The notes: a model not told the origin generated them from the sequence alone. 64,000 nt of DNA from DATBLE01 sp963837265 (GCA_963837265.1 CAWIMQ010000008.1:68662-132661); one strand, 5' to 3'. Positions 40,498 to 49,580 are shown, numbered from the stretch's first letter. Made by a program: numbers and translations.

Positions 40498-40775
40498 CGC
40501 CCCGACCGAGCCCGACGAGCCGGGCGCGCGGTTCGGATAGAGGAGCGACAGCTCCTGCGCGAGCGAGTACGCGGAGGCGCCGTCGAGCGGCTGAGCCGGA
40601 AGCGACGGTGGCTGCAGGGCCGCAGGCCGCTGGACGCTGAAGGCGGCGAGGAGCAGCGGCAGGCCGACGAGCAGCCACGTGCCGCGGTAGAGGCGGCTGT
40701 TGACGGGACGCTCGGGGGTGCCGCGCCGCCTCCGCCGCCGGCGGGTGACTGGCGCTCCGGTGGCGATAGCGGGGC

Positions 40776-40781
40776 TATAGT
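40776..40781 (+). promoter_or_regulatory. -10 box for the response regulator
   Basis: TATAGT, 24 nt before the ATG at 40806. It sits in a CTATAG palindrome that also offers TACTAT on the minus strand for the divergent M28 peptidase. Confidence 0.4.
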
Positions 40782-40805
40782 ACGCGCGGCCCTCGGTCGG
40801 CTTCT

Positions 40806-41504
40806 ATGCCGGATTCAGCGACCATCCTGCTCGTCGACGACGAGGAGTCGGTTCAGAAGCTGCTGACGTACCCGCTGGAACGTGACGGATACCGCGTGGT
40901 GCAGGCGCGGGACGGCGAGGAGGCGCTCGCCCGGTTCGCGTCGGAGGCCGTCGACCTCGTCGTTCTCGACGTGATGCTGCCGAAGCTGGACGGGCTCGAG
41001 GTGTGCAAGCGGCTCCGGGCGCGGAGCTCAGTGCCGATCGTGATGTTGACCGCCCGGGACGACGAGCTGGACAAGGTGATCGGGCTCGAGCTCGGCGCGG
41101 ACGACTACATCACGAAGCCGTTCTCGATCCGGGAGTTTCGCAGCCGGATCCGTGCGCTTCTGCGCCGGGCCGTCTCGCCCCGCCATGAGGCCGCCGGGGA
41201 GCAGGCGATCCGCGTCGGCGGCCTCGTGATCGATCCGGCGCGCCGGTCCGTGGAGCTGGACGGGGCCGCGGTGCAGCTCACCTATGTCGAGTTCGAGCTT
41301 CTGTGCGCGCTTGCGGCGCGGCCGGGCCGCGTGCTCAGCCGCCAGGCGCTTCTGCAGGCGGTCTGGGGCGGCTCGGAGTACCGTGAGCCGCGGACGATCG
41401 ACGTGCACGTGCGGCACCTGCGGGAGAAGCTCGAGGCGGATCCGCAGGACCCGCGGCTCCTGCTCACGGTCCGGCGCGTCGGCTACCGCTTCCGGGAGCC
41501 GTGA
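40806..41504 (+). CDS. OmpR/PhoB-family response regulator
   Basis: 232 residues. Receiver domain with acidic pocket ILLVDDEESV, phospho-acceptor Asp in LVVLDVMLPKLDGLEV (near residue 56), Thr and Lys in VMLTARDD and DYITKPFSIREF. The winged-helix output domain ends with EPRTIDVHVRHLREKLE and VRRVGYRF. It overlaps the sensor kinase gene by GTGA; the downstream HtrA protease is a plausible target, suggesting an envelope-stress system (inference). Confidence 0.95.
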   Translation: MPDSATILLVDDEESVQKLLTYPLERDGYRVVQARDGEEALARFASEAVDLVVLDVMLPKLDGLEVCKRLRARSSVPIVMLTARDDELDKVIGLELGADDYITKPFSIREFRSRIRALLRRAVSPRHEAAGEQAIRVGGLVIDPARRSVELDGAAVQLTYVEFELLCALAARPGRVLSRQALLQAVWGGSEYREPRTIDVHVRHLREKLEADPQDPRLLLTVRRVGYRFREP

Positions 41505-42898
41505 GGCGCCTCCTCGGGGGGGTCGGGACGCGGCTCGGCCTCGCGTTGCTGGCCGTGCTCGCCGGCGCTCTCGCGCTCGTCTACCTGATCGTCGTCCCGT
41601 CGCTCGAGAGCCGGCTGATCCGCTCCCGCGTGTCCCAGCTCGAGCTGGCCGCGCCGGGGATCGTCCGCGAGCTACCGACCGACCGCTTCCGCTGGCCGGA
41701 CTACCTCGAGGCGGCGTCCACGAGCGCGAACGCGCGCGTGGTCGTGTACGACGCGGTCGGGCCCCCGAACGCGCTCGTCGTCGCCGGCGACTCGCAGGGC
41801 TTCGACTCCACCGACGTGCAGGACGATCCCATCGCGCTCCGGGCGGCGGAGCGGCGGGCTCCCGGCGGCGGCACCACGACGCGGGGCGACGAGCGCTTCG
41901 CCGAGGCGGCGACGCCGATCCCCGGCACGGAGTCCGTCCTGCTCGTCTCGGCGCCGCTCCACGAGGTGCTCGCCACGGTCCAGCTCGTCCGCGAGCGGCT
42001 GGTCGTCGCCGGCCTGCTCGCGCTCGCCGGCGCGCTGGCGGTCGGGTATCTCGGAGCGTGGCTGTTCGCCCGCCGGCTGCGAAGGCTCGAGGCGGCGGCG
42101 GAGCGGATCGCCGCCGGCCGCTTCGACGAGGCCGTCCACGACGCCGGCTCGGACGAGGTCGGCCAGCTGGCGCGCGCGTTCGACCGGATGCGCGAGCGGC
42201 TGGCCACTCTCGACCATGCCCGCCGCGAGTTCGTCGCGAATGCCTCACACGAGCTGCGCACCCCGCTCTTCTCCCTGGGCGGGTTCCTCGAGCTGCTGAC
42301 CGACGAGGAGCTGGACCAGGCGACGCACGCCGAGTTCCTGGCGACCATGCGTGAGCAGGTCGACCGGCTCGCGAAGCTCGCGACGGAGCTGCTCGACCTG
42401 TCCCGCGCCGATGCGGGCAGGCTGCACGTAGACCACGACCAGGTGGAGCTCGGCGCGGTCGCGACGGCGGTCGTGGGCGAGTTCTCCGCGCTGGCGCTGG
42501 CCGGCGGCCGGCCGCTGGAGGCGGAGACCGACGACGGTGCCCGCGCGATCGGTGACGAGCAGCGTGTGCTCCAGATCGCGCGTGCGCTCGTCGAGAACGC
42601 TCTCGTGCACACGCCGCGGGGCACACGTGTCGTGGTCAGGGCTGCAAGCGGCACGCTCGAGGTCTCCGACGACGGTCCGGGGATCCCCGCGGCCGACGGC
42701 GAGCGCGTGTTCGAGCGGTTCTACCGGGCCGAGGGGGAGCGCGCCTCGGGGAGCGGGCTCGGCCTCGCGATCGCACGCGAGCTGGCGCAGGCGATGGGCG
42801 GGACGCTGGAGCTCGAGTCCGAGCGGGGCCGGACGGTGCTCAGGCTGCGCCTGCCGTCGGCCCCGACCGTGCGGCACGCCGAGCCGGCGGTTCCGTAG
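41501..42898 (+). CDS. membrane sensor histidine kinase
   Basis: 465 residues. TM1 (about 8-30), an outer sensing loop of about 125 residues, TM2 (about 165-187), and a HAMP linker (RRLRRLEAAAERIAAGRFDE). HisKA has the phospho-His in FVANASHELRTPLFSLGGFL (near residue 250). HATPase_c shows the N box RALVENALVHTPRG, G1 DDGPGIPA and G2 GSGLGLAIARELAQ. It phosphorylates the regulator encoded just upstream. Confidence 0.95.
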   Translation: MRRLLGGVGTRLGLALLAVLAGALALVYLIVVPSLESRLIRSRVSQLELAAPGIVRELPTDRFRWPDYLEAASTSANARVVVYDAVGPPNALVVAGDSQGFDSTDVQDDPIALRAAERRAPGGGTTTRGDERFAEAATPIPGTESVLLVSAPLHEVLATVQLVRERLVVAGLLALAGALAVGYLGAWLFARRLRRLEAAAERIAAGRFDEAVHDAGSDEVGQLARAFDRMRERLATLDHARREFVANASHELRTPLFSLGGFLELLTDEELDQATHAEFLATMREQVDRLAKLATELLDLSRADAGRLHVDHDQVELGAVATAVVGEFSALALAGGRPLEAETDDGARAIGDEQRVLQIARALVENALVHTPRGTRVVVRAASGTLEVSDDGPGIPAADGERVFERFYRAEGERASGSGLGLAIARELAQAMGGTLELESERGRTVLRLRLPSAPTVRHAEPAVP

Positions 42899-43007
42899 CG
42901 ACCGAAAACACGTGAAAACGGTGCCGCAAGCCCGGGTCGGCGCGGCCGCCCCGGGCGGCGTTGACTGGGCGGACAACAGATCGAGGGCGGCTACAGTGGG
43001 CGTGATC

Positions 43008-44207
43008 GTGCGCCTGCGCCTCCTCGCCGGTATCGCCGCCCTCGCCGCCGTTCTCGGCGCCGCAGCGGTTCTCCTCGGAGCGTGGGGCGCGGGATGGCTG
43101 CACCGTGGCGATCGCGCGGTCGTGCTCGAGGAGGCCGTTCCCGCCGAAGCGGCCTCGTCACCCGCCCGCATCAGGCCCGTGGTCGGCGGGGCGTTCGATC
43201 CCGCGCGGATCTACGCCGAGCGCTCTGCCGGCGTGGTCACGATCTACTCCGTCTTCGGCGCGGGAGCGGCCGCGAGCGCCTCGCAGGGCTCCGGCTTCGT
43301 CGTCTCGGCAGGCGGCGTCGTCCTCACCGACTCCCACGTCATCACCACCGCAGGCGACGGGAGCGGGAGCGTCCACCCGGCCAGGAGCGTGTTCGTCGAG
43401 TTCAAGGACCGGGACCGGGTGCGCGCGAAGGTCGTGGGGTGGGACGTCTTCGACGACGTCGGCGTCGTGCGCGTCGATCCGAGCGCGCACGTGCTCACGC
43501 CGCTTCCGCTCGGCGACTCCGGCCGCGTCGCCGTGGGCGACCCCGTCGCCGCGATCGGCAGCCCGTTCGGGAACGAGAACTCGCTCGCGGTCGGCGTCGT
43601 CTCGGCGACCCAGCGCTCGATCGAGTCCCTCACGTCGCAGTACAACCTCGTGGACGCGATCCAGACGGACGCTCCGATCAACCACGGAAACTCGGGAGGG
43701 CCGCTGTTCGACGCGCAGGGGCGGGTGATCGGGATCACGGCACAGATCAGGAGCGACTCCGGCAACGCCGAGGGCGTCGGCTTCGCCGTCCCGATCAACG
43801 CGGCCCGGCGGTCGATGGAGCAGCTCCTCGCGACGGGAAAGGTCGCGTATGCCTACGTCGGGATCACTTCCGAGGACCTGACTCCGGGGATCGCGAGAGA
43901 GTTCGGCTACCCGGTCCGTTACGGCGCGGTGATCACGTCGGTGCGGGCCGGCAGCCCCGGTGATCGGGCCGGCCTTCGCGGGGGCTCGCAGAACCGCACG
44001 TTCAACGGTATCGCCTTCACCTTCGGAGGCGACGTGATCGTCGCAATCGACGGGCAGCCGGTCCGGAGCGCGGCGGACGTCGTCCGGGCGGTGACCGAGC
44101 GGCTCCACCCGGGAGAGACGTCCAGGCTCACCGTCGTGCGCGCCGGCCACCGGCGGCAGGTGAGCGTGACGCTCGCGAACAGGCCGCTCGATCCGGCCGG
44201 CCCCTAG
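43008..44207 (+). CDS. HtrA/DegP-like S1C serine protease with PDZ domain
   Basis: 399 residues. N-terminal TM (RLLAGIAALAAVLGAAAVLL), a trypsin-like domain with His in GVVLTDSHVITT, Asp in DVFDDVGVVRVD and Ser in NHGNSGGPLFD, then one PDZ domain (YAYVGITSEDLTP, GAVITSVRAGSPGDRAGLRG). It degrades or senses damaged exported proteins. Three in-frame GTGs occur; 43008 is used because a -10-like TACAGT (42992-42997) lies over or after the earlier two. It follows the two-component genes and may belong to their regulon. Confidence 0.93.
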   Translation: MRLRLLAGIAALAAVLGAAAVLLGAWGAGWLHRGDRAVVLEEAVPAEAASSPARIRPVVGGAFDPARIYAERSAGVVTIYSVFGAGAAASASQGSGFVVSAGGVVLTDSHVITTAGDGSGSVHPARSVFVEFKDRDRVRAKVVGWDVFDDVGVVRVDPSAHVLTPLPLGDSGRVAVGDPVAAIGSPFGNENSLAVGVVSATQRSIESLTSQYNLVDAIQTDAPINHGNSGGPLFDAQGRVIGITAQIRSDSGNAEGVGFAVPINAARRSMEQLLATGKVAYAYVGITSEDLTPGIAREFGYPVRYGAVITSVRAGSPGDRAGLRGGSQNRTFNGIAFTFGGDVIVAIDGQPVRSAADVVRAVTERLHPGETSRLTVVRAGHRRQVSVTLANRPLDPAGP

Positions 44208-44216
44208 CGACTCGAT

Positions 44217-44234
44217 CCCGCATGCGCGTGCGGG
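44217..44234 (+). terminator. hairpin after the HtrA gene
   Basis: CCCGCA TGCGCG TGCGGG forms a 6-bp G/C stem with a 6-nt loop, nested in a longer imperfect CGATCC...GGATCG stem, 10 nt after the stop. No U-tract. Confidence 0.55.
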
Positions 44235-44356
44235 CGTCGAGGGATCGGTCGTCCGGGCGGGGCTCGGCTTGTTAGGCGTTCTACGCTCCCGGTTATGAAC
44301 CCTGGGAGCACCTCCGGCCGCCGGATTCTGTAGAAAGGAGCGGACTCCGCAGCGTC

Positions 44357-44818
44357 ATGGGGATTCGGGGAACAGCGCAGCACACGTTCGCAAACGGCTC
44401 CGACCGTGGTGACGGCCGGCTCATCCGGTTGCAGATTCCGGCCAAGGCGGAGTACATCACGCTCGGGCGGCTGGCGCTGACGGGCATCTCCCGGCTGCAG
44501 GACTTTCCCGAGGAGACGCTTGCCGACCTGAAGCTCGCGTTGACAGAGGCCTGCTCGAACTCGATCCGGCATGCGTACCGGGACGGCCGCGAGGGAGTGG
44601 TCGAGATCGTCTACGACTTCCAGCCCGACCGGCTCTCGATCGAGGTTCTCGACGACGGGCCCGGCTTCGACTACGCCGACTCCGAGGGGGAGGACGGCGA
44701 CCTGACCGAGGGGGGTCTCGGAATCGCGATCATCCGCTCGCTCGCGGACGAGCTCGAGATCGGCGAGGGCCCGAGCGGCCGCGGCTCGCGCCTCCGATTC
44801 GTGAAGCGCCTCTCCTAG
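44357..44818 (+). CDS. anti-sigma-factor-type (RsbW-like) ATP-binding protein
   Basis: 153 residues. A GHKL ATPase fold: N box LKLALTEACSNSIRHAYRDG, G1 VLDDGPGFDYAD, G2 GGLGIAIIRSLADELEIG and a final strand RGSRLRFVKRL. Such proteins bind a sigma factor or phosphorylate an STAS anti-anti-sigma factor. Neither partner is encoded nearby, so the target is unknown. The ATG is 18 nt downstream of a GAAAGGAG sequence. The 149-bp upstream gap holds a weak TTGTTA/TTATGA promoter-like pair (44269-44298). Confidence 0.88.
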   Translation: MGIRGTAQHTFANGSDRGDGRLIRLQIPAKAEYITLGRLALTGISRLQDFPEETLADLKLALTEACSNSIRHAYRDGREGVVEIVYDFQPDRLSIEVLDDGPGFDYADSEGEDGDLTEGGLGIAIIRSLADELEIGEGPSGRGSRLRFVKRLS

Positions 44819-44835
44819 GTGCCGACCCTCGTCTA

Positions 44836-46113
44836 GTGCTCAACCTGGTCAACGTCGGGCGGAAGGCGCTGGCCGACTACGGCACGATCGCGAGCCGGGG
44901 GCTCATGGACGAGATCCGCCGGCTGGCGGAGCCGCTCGCGGGGAAGCGTGTCGCGCACCTGTCCGCCACCGCGTTCGGCGGCGGAGTCGCCGAGATCAAC
45001 TACACGCTGATCCCGCTGATGGCCGACGTGGGGCTCGACGTCGAGTGGCGGATCATCCACGGGCAGGAGGACTTCTTCCAGGTCACGAAGGCGATCCACA
45101 ACGCGCTCCAGGGGAGCCCGCGGGGCCTCACCGAGGCGGAGCAGGCCGTGTTCCGCCGCTACAACGAGCTGAACGCGCGCGACTTCGAGGACGCGTACGA
45201 CTTCGTCATCGTCCACGACCCGCAGCCGGCCGGGATGATCGACTACGTTCCGGGCTCGCGCGCGCGCTGGATCTGGCGCTGCCACATCGACCTGTCGACG
45301 CCGAACCCCGACGTCGTCGCAATCCTGCTTCCGTCGCTTGCACGCTACGACGCCGCGATCTTCCATCGCCGCGAATACGTGCCGGCCGGCACGTCCCTCC
45401 GCCGGTGCTTCATCTGGCCGCCGGCGATCGACCCGCTGACGCCGAAGAACATGGCGCTCTCCGCGGAGGATGCCGCGTACATCGTCGACCAGTTCGGCAT
45501 CGACGTCGAGCGACCGCTCCTGACCCAGGTTTCCCGGTTCGACCCGTGGAAGGACCCGCTGGGCGTGATCGACGCGTACCGGGCGGTGAAGGAAGCACAT
45601 CCCGCCGTGCAGCTCGCGCTCGTCGGCTCGATGGCGCACGACGACCCGGAGGGCTGGGACTACTACAACCAGACGGTCGCCTATGCGGCCGGAGACCCGG
45701 ACATCTACGTGCTCTCGAACCTGAACAACGTCGGCTCGGTCGAGGTGAACGCCTTCCAGGTGCACTCGCAGGCGGTGATCCAGAAGTCGATCAAGGAAGG
45801 ATTCGGGCTCACGGTGACCGAGTCGCTCTGGAAGGCGAAGCCGACCGTCGCCGGCCGCGTCGGCGGGATCGTCGCCCAGATCACCGACGGCGAGACGGGT
45901 TGGCTCGTCGACACCTCCTCCGAGGCGGCCGTCGCGCTCGATGAGATCCTCGGCGACCCGGGGGCAGCACGCCGGCGGGCGCTCAAGGGCAAGGAGTTCG
46001 TGCGGCGTAACTTCCTGACACCGCGCCTGCTGCGGGACTGGCTCGCCCTCTTCAACCTGCTGCTCGGAGACCAGGCGGCCGGAGCCGGGTTGACCGTCGT
46101 CGAGGCGGCGTAG
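44836..46113 (+). CDS. treT: trehalose synthase TreT-like GT4 glycosyltransferase
   Basis: 425 residues. GT-B fold: RVAHLSATAFGGGVAEINYT (GGG donor loop), VIVHDPQPAGMIDYVPG, IWRCHIDLSTPNPDV, VSRFDPWKDPLGVIDAYRAV and the nucleotide-sugar site SIKEGFGLTVTESLWKAKP with the two Glu residues. TreT joins NDP-glucose and glucose to make trehalose in one reversible step. It sits just before otsA, giving two trehalose routes side by side. The start is GTG 17 nt after the previous stop. Confidence 0.9.
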   Translation: MLNLVNVGRKALADYGTIASRGLMDEIRRLAEPLAGKRVAHLSATAFGGGVAEINYTLIPLMADVGLDVEWRIIHGQEDFFQVTKAIHNALQGSPRGLTEAEQAVFRRYNELNARDFEDAYDFVIVHDPQPAGMIDYVPGSRARWIWRCHIDLSTPNPDVVAILLPSLARYDAAIFHRREYVPAGTSLRRCFIWPPAIDPLTPKNMALSAEDAAYIVDQFGIDVERPLLTQVSRFDPWKDPLGVIDAYRAVKEAHPAVQLALVGSMAHDDPEGWDYYNQTVAYAAGDPDIYVLSNLNNVGSVEVNAFQVHSQAVIQKSIKEGFGLTVTESLWKAKPTVAGRVGGIVAQITDGETGWLVDTSSEAAVALDEILGDPGAARRRALKGKEFVRRNFLTPRLLRDWLALFNLLLGDQAAGAGLTVVEAA

Positions 46114-46118
46114 CCGGG

Positions 46119-46139
46119 GCTCCGGGGTTTCCCCGGAGC
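46119..46139 (+). terminator. perfect hairpin between treT and otsA
   Basis: GCTCCGGGG (46119-46127) pairs over 9 bp with CCCCGGAGC (46131-46139); loop TTT. It starts 6 nt after the treT stop. No U-tract. Together with a separate otsA promoter it suggests independent expression. Confidence 0.7.
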
Positions 46140-46148
46140 AGGTGAGGT

Positions 46149-46154
46149 TAGGCT
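46149..46154 (+). promoter_or_regulatory. otsA: -10 box of a leaderless promoter for otsA
   Basis: TAGGCT followed by 6 nt and the GTG at 46161, immediately after the treT hairpin. Confidence 0.5.
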
Positions 46155-46160
46155 CAGGGG

Positions 46161-47666
46161 GTGGGCTCGGAGCGCCGCCGCCTGATCGTCGTCTCCAATC
46201 GCGGTCCCGTCGGCTATGCGCGCGACGCACAGGGGCAGCGGACGGCCCGGCGAGGCGGAGGCGGGCTCGTCACCGCCCTGCGGCCGCTCGTCTCGCTGCA
46301 GGACGTGACCTGGATCGCGAGCGCCCTGACAGCCGAGGACCGCGCCGTGGCCGCCGACCACGGTGGCGGGGCCTTCGAGGAGACGGGCCGCGACGGCTCC
46401 TCGTACCGGCTGCGGTTCGTCGTCCACGACCCGGCGGTGTTCGACCGGTTCTACAACGCGTACGCGAACCCGACGCTCTGGTTCCTGCAGCACTACCTCT
46501 GGGACCTCGTGCGCGCGCCGTCGCACGGCCCCGGGCTCCACGAGGACTGGCTGAGCTACCGGACGGCGAACGAGTCCCTCGCGGCAGCCGTGCTCGACGA
46601 GCTCGGCGAGTCGCCCGGCACGCCGGTCTGGTTCCACGACTATCACGTCTACCTCGCTCCCGCCGCCGTTCGGGCTGCCTCGCCGGAGGCCACGCTCGCG
46701 CATTTCGTGCACGTTCCCTGGCCCGAGCCCGACTACTGGACGGTGCTCCCCGGCGCGCAGCGCCGAGCGATCCACGAAGGGCTGCTCGCCAACGACGTCG
46801 TCGGCTTCCACACACGGCGCTGGCGCGACAACTTCCTCGCCGCCGCCGAGGCGATCCTCGGCGCGGAGGTCGACCGGGAGGCGGGGACGGTGGAGCACGA
46901 CGGACGGGAGACGCTCGTCACCGCCCATCCGATCTCGGTCGACACCGCCGAGTTCGACGAGCTGGCCGTGAGCGGCGAGGTTCGTGCGGAAGAGGACGCC
47001 CTCGAGGAGGTGGGCTGCGAGCGAATGGTGCTGCGCGTCGACCGCACGGATCCCTCGAAGAACATCGTCCGCGGGTTCCGTGCGTTCGAGCTCTACCTCG
47101 AGCACCATCCGGAGGCGCACGGACGGGTCGCGATGCTCGCGCTGCTCGATCCCTCGCGGCAGGACATCCCCCAGTACACGGCCTATCTGGACGAGATCGT
47201 CGTCGCCGTGCGCCAGGTGAACACGCGGTTCGGGAAGGAGGGCTGGCAGCCGATCCACCTCGAGATCCAGGATCACTTCGCGCGGTCGGTCGCCGCGTAC
47301 AAGCGGTACGACGTGCTTCTCGTCAACGCGGTCTTCGACGGTCTCAACCTGGTCGCGAAGGAGGCGCCGCTCGTCAACCGGCGAGACGGCGTGCTGGTTC
47401 TCTCGGAGAACGCCGGCGCGCACGAGGAGCTCGAGCCCTGGGCGCTGACCGTCAATCCGTTCGATCTCGAAGGGCAGGCCGAGGCGATCCACGCCGCCCT
47501 CGAGCTGTCGGTGGCCGAGCGGCAGGCTCGCGCCGAGGCCCTCATGGCACACGTCCGCGAGCACGATCTCTCGGCGTGGCTGGCGGCCCAGCTCGCCGAT
47601 CTCGACGGCGCGCGGCCCGGCGTCGCCCGGGACTCGCCCACGGGCTCCCTGCTCCGGGGGGCATGA
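46161..47666 (+). CDS. otsA: alpha,alpha-trehalose-phosphate synthase (GT20)
   Basis: 501 residues. OtsA makes trehalose-6-phosphate from NDP-glucose and glucose-6-phosphate. Seen: IVVSNRGPVGYARD, the GGGGLVTAL donor loop, VWFHDYHVYLAPAA, FVHVPWPEPDYW, RVDRTDPSKNIVRGFRAFEL and DVLLVNAVFDGLNLVAKEAP. Length and motif order are normal. No OtsB phosphatase or fused phosphatase domain lies in the window, so the dephosphorylation step must be encoded elsewhere. Confidence 0.94.
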   Translation: MGSERRRLIVVSNRGPVGYARDAQGQRTARRGGGGLVTALRPLVSLQDVTWIASALTAEDRAVAADHGGGAFEETGRDGSSYRLRFVVHDPAVFDRFYNAYANPTLWFLQHYLWDLVRAPSHGPGLHEDWLSYRTANESLAAAVLDELGESPGTPVWFHDYHVYLAPAAVRAASPEATLAHFVHVPWPEPDYWTVLPGAQRRAIHEGLLANDVVGFHTRRWRDNFLAAAEAILGAEVDREAGTVEHDGRETLVTAHPISVDTAEFDELAVSGEVRAEEDALEEVGCERMVLRVDRTDPSKNIVRGFRAFELYLEHHPEAHGRVAMLALLDPSRQDIPQYTAYLDEIVVAVRQVNTRFGKEGWQPIHLEIQDHFARSVAAYKRYDVLLVNAVFDGLNLVAKEAPLVNRRDGVLVLSENAGAHEELEPWALTVNPFDLEGQAEAIHAALELSVAERQARAEALMAHVREHDLSAWLAAQLADLDGARPGVARDSPTGSLLRGA

Positions 47667-47762
47667 CCCGCCCACGCGTTCCGGGGAGAGCCCGGCCCGG
47701 CCTTCCGCCGCCGGCGGCCGCTCGCCCACGGTTCCCTCGCGCCTCGGGTGGCGGTCTTGGGG

Positions 47763-47768
47763 CACACT
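47763..47768 (+). promoter_or_regulatory. moaC: -10-like box before moaC
   Basis: CACACT, then 7 nt, then the GTG at 47776: a leaderless-type layout at the head of the moaC-moaB-prenyltransferase run. The 109-bp gap after otsA shows no gene. Confidence 0.4.
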
Positions 47769-47775
47769 GCCCCTC

Positions 47776-48222
47776 GTGAGCGACCTGTCGCACGTCGACG
47801 AGGCGGGCGGCGTCCGGATGGTGGACGTCGGCCGCAAGCCGGTCTCGCGCCGGCGCGCGACGGCGGCGGCGACCGTGCGGATGGCGCCCGCGACCGCACG
47901 GCGGCTGCGAGAGCTGCCGAAAGGCGACGCCCTCGTCACCGCACAGCTGGCCGGCGTGATGGCGGCGAAGCGCACGTCCGAGCTCATCCCCCTCTGCCAC
48001 CCGCTGCCCCTGTCCCGCGTCGATCTGGTGGTCGAAGCCGGAGCGGAGTCGGTCGAGATCCGGGCGACCGTGGAGGCCACCGCCCAGACCGGCGTCGAGA
48101 TGGAGGCTCTGGTCGCGGCGAGCGTGGCCGCGCTGACCGTCTACGACATGGCGAAGGCGATCGACAAGGCGATGGTCGTCGAGGCCGTCAGGCTGGTGGA
48201 GAAGACCAAGGAGCCCGCGTGA
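47776..48222 (+). CDS. moaC: cyclic pyranopterin monophosphate synthase MoaC
   Basis: 148 residues. MoaC completes cPMP formation in molybdopterin synthesis. Motifs: VDEAGGVRMVDVGRKPVSRR at the N-terminus, AAKRTSELIPLCHPLPLS (about residue 58), TAQTGVEMEALVAASVAALT and VYDMAKAIDKAM. The end overlaps moaB by GTGA. Confidence 0.96.
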   Translation: MSDLSHVDEAGGVRMVDVGRKPVSRRRATAAATVRMAPATARRLRELPKGDALVTAQLAGVMAAKRTSELIPLCHPLPLSRVDLVVEAGAESVEIRATVEATAQTGVEMEALVAASVAALTVYDMAKAIDKAMVVEAVRLVEKTKEPA

Positions 48223-48701
48223 GAGCGGCCGTGTTGACCGTCTCGGACGGAGTGGCGGCCGGGACGCGGGAGGACCGGAGCGGCACCGTCCTCGAGGAGC
48301 TCCTCGGCGCGGCGGGGTTCGAGGTCGTCCGTCGCGTGGTCCCCGACGAGCGGGACGCGATCGCCGATGCGCTCGCCGATCTGGCCGCGGACGTGCAGGT
48401 CGTCCTGACGACAGGAGGGACGGGCCTCGGCCCGCGCGACGTCACGCCCGAGGCGACGATGGAGGTGCTCGACCGGGCCGCGCCCGGGATCGCCGAGGCG
48501 ATCCGGGCCGACTCGATCGCGCGCACGCCGCACGCCCTGCTCTCGCGCGGAATCGCCGGCGTGCGGGAGCGAACGCTCGTCGTCAACCTGCCCGGTTCGC
48601 CCGGCGGCTGCCGCGACGGCTTCGAGGTGTTGCGCCCGGCGCTGGCGCACGCGCTCGAGCTGCTCGCCGAGGAGCCCAGTCCCGCGCACCGCCAGACGTG
48701 A
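48219..48701 (+). CDS. moaB: molybdopterin adenylyltransferase-type MoaB/Mog
   Basis: 160 residues. AAVLTVSDGVAAGTREDRSG opens the MogA/MoaB fold; VVLTTGGTGLGPRDVTPEAT is the nucleotide/MPT site, and LVVNLPGSPGGCRDGFEVL ends the domain. It adenylates molybdopterin before MoeA acts. GTG overlaps moaC; its stop overlaps the next start. Confidence 0.94.
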   Translation: MRAAVLTVSDGVAAGTREDRSGTVLEELLGAAGFEVVRRVVPDERDAIADALADLAADVQVVLTTGGTGLGPRDVTPEATMEVLDRAAPGIAEAIRADSIARTPHALLSRGIAGVRERTLVVNLPGSPGGCRDGFEVLRPALAHALELLAEEPSPAHRQT

Positions 48702-49561
48702 TGAGCGCGATCGAGGCCCCGCGCCGGCTCGCGGCGCTCGTCAAGATCGAGCACACCGTCTTCGCGCTTCCGTTCGCGTACGCCGGCGCGTTCCTGGCCG
48801 TGGGCGGGATGCCCCGCGCGCACGACCTCGCCTGGATCACGGTCGCGATGGTCGGGGCGCGGTCGCTGGCCATGGCGCTCAACCGCCTGATCGACGCGGA
48901 GATCGACGCCCGCAACCCGCGAACCGCGGCCCGCGAGCTGCCGGCGGGCAGGCTGACCGCGGCCCAGGTCGCCGTGTTCTGCGCCGGGTCGCTCGCTCTC
49001 TTCCTCGTCTCGGTCTGGCAGCTCGACCCGCTCGTCCGCTGGCTCTGGCCCGTGCCGGTCGCGGCGTTCGTGGTCTACCCGTACCTGAAGCGCGTGACCT
49101 GGCTCGTCCACCTCTGGCTCGGCGCCGTGGACGGTCTGGCACCGATCGGGGCGTGGGCGGCAATCCGCGGCGATCTGCCGTGGCAGGCGTGGGCGCTCGG
49201 CGGCGCGGTTGCCGCCTGGGTCGCGGGCTTCGACCTCTTCTACGCGCTGTTCGACGTCGACGTCGACCGTTCGCAGGGACTGCACTCCTGGGCGACGCGG
49301 TGGGGTGTCACCGGCGCGTTCACCGGGGCGCACGTGCTCCACGCCCTGGCGGTCGGGCTGCTCGTCGCCACCGGCCTCGGCCTCGCGGTCGGCGTTCTCT
49401 ACTGGCTCGGGGCGGGAGTCGTCGCGGCGGTCCTCGCGTACGAGCACTCGCTCGTGCGACCCGGCGACCTCCGCCGCCTCGATGCAGCCTTCTTCACGAT
49501 GAACGGCGTGATCAGCATCGCATTCTTCGCCTTCGTGCTCGCCGACGCGCTCGCCTCGTGA
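48698..49561 (+). CDS. UbiA-family prenyltransferase (MqnP-like)
   Basis: 287 residues from GTG (an ATG follows directly at 48701). About eight membrane helices. The two Asp-rich motifs of UbiA enzymes are present: ALNRLIDAEIDARNPRTAAR (first) and LFYALFDVDVDRSQGLHSW (second), which bind the Mg-diphosphate of the isoprenoid. The sequence is closest in style to the UbiA/MqnP group acting in menaquinone (futalosine) or hydroxybenzoate prenylation; heme A/O synthase is less likely. No other quinone gene is in view. Confidence 0.85.
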   Translation: MMSAIEAPRRLAALVKIEHTVFALPFAYAGAFLAVGGMPRAHDLAWITVAMVGARSLAMALNRLIDAEIDARNPRTAARELPAGRLTAAQVAVFCAGSLALFLVSVWQLDPLVRWLWPVPVAAFVVYPYLKRVTWLVHLWLGAVDGLAPIGAWAAIRGDLPWQAWALGGAVAAWVAGFDLFYALFDVDVDRSQGLHSWATRWGVTGAFTGAHVLHALAVGLLVATGLGLAVGVLYWLGAGVVAAVLAYEHSLVRPGDLRRLDAAFFTMNGVISIAFFAFVLADALAS

Positions 49562-49580
49562 CGCTTCCGGCTCACTCCGG

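Noticed and set aside
37622..48701. Molybdenum-cofactor riboswitch before moeA or moaC
   Set aside because: The upstream gaps are 19 and 109 bp with -10 boxes right at the starts, leaving no room for a structured leader.
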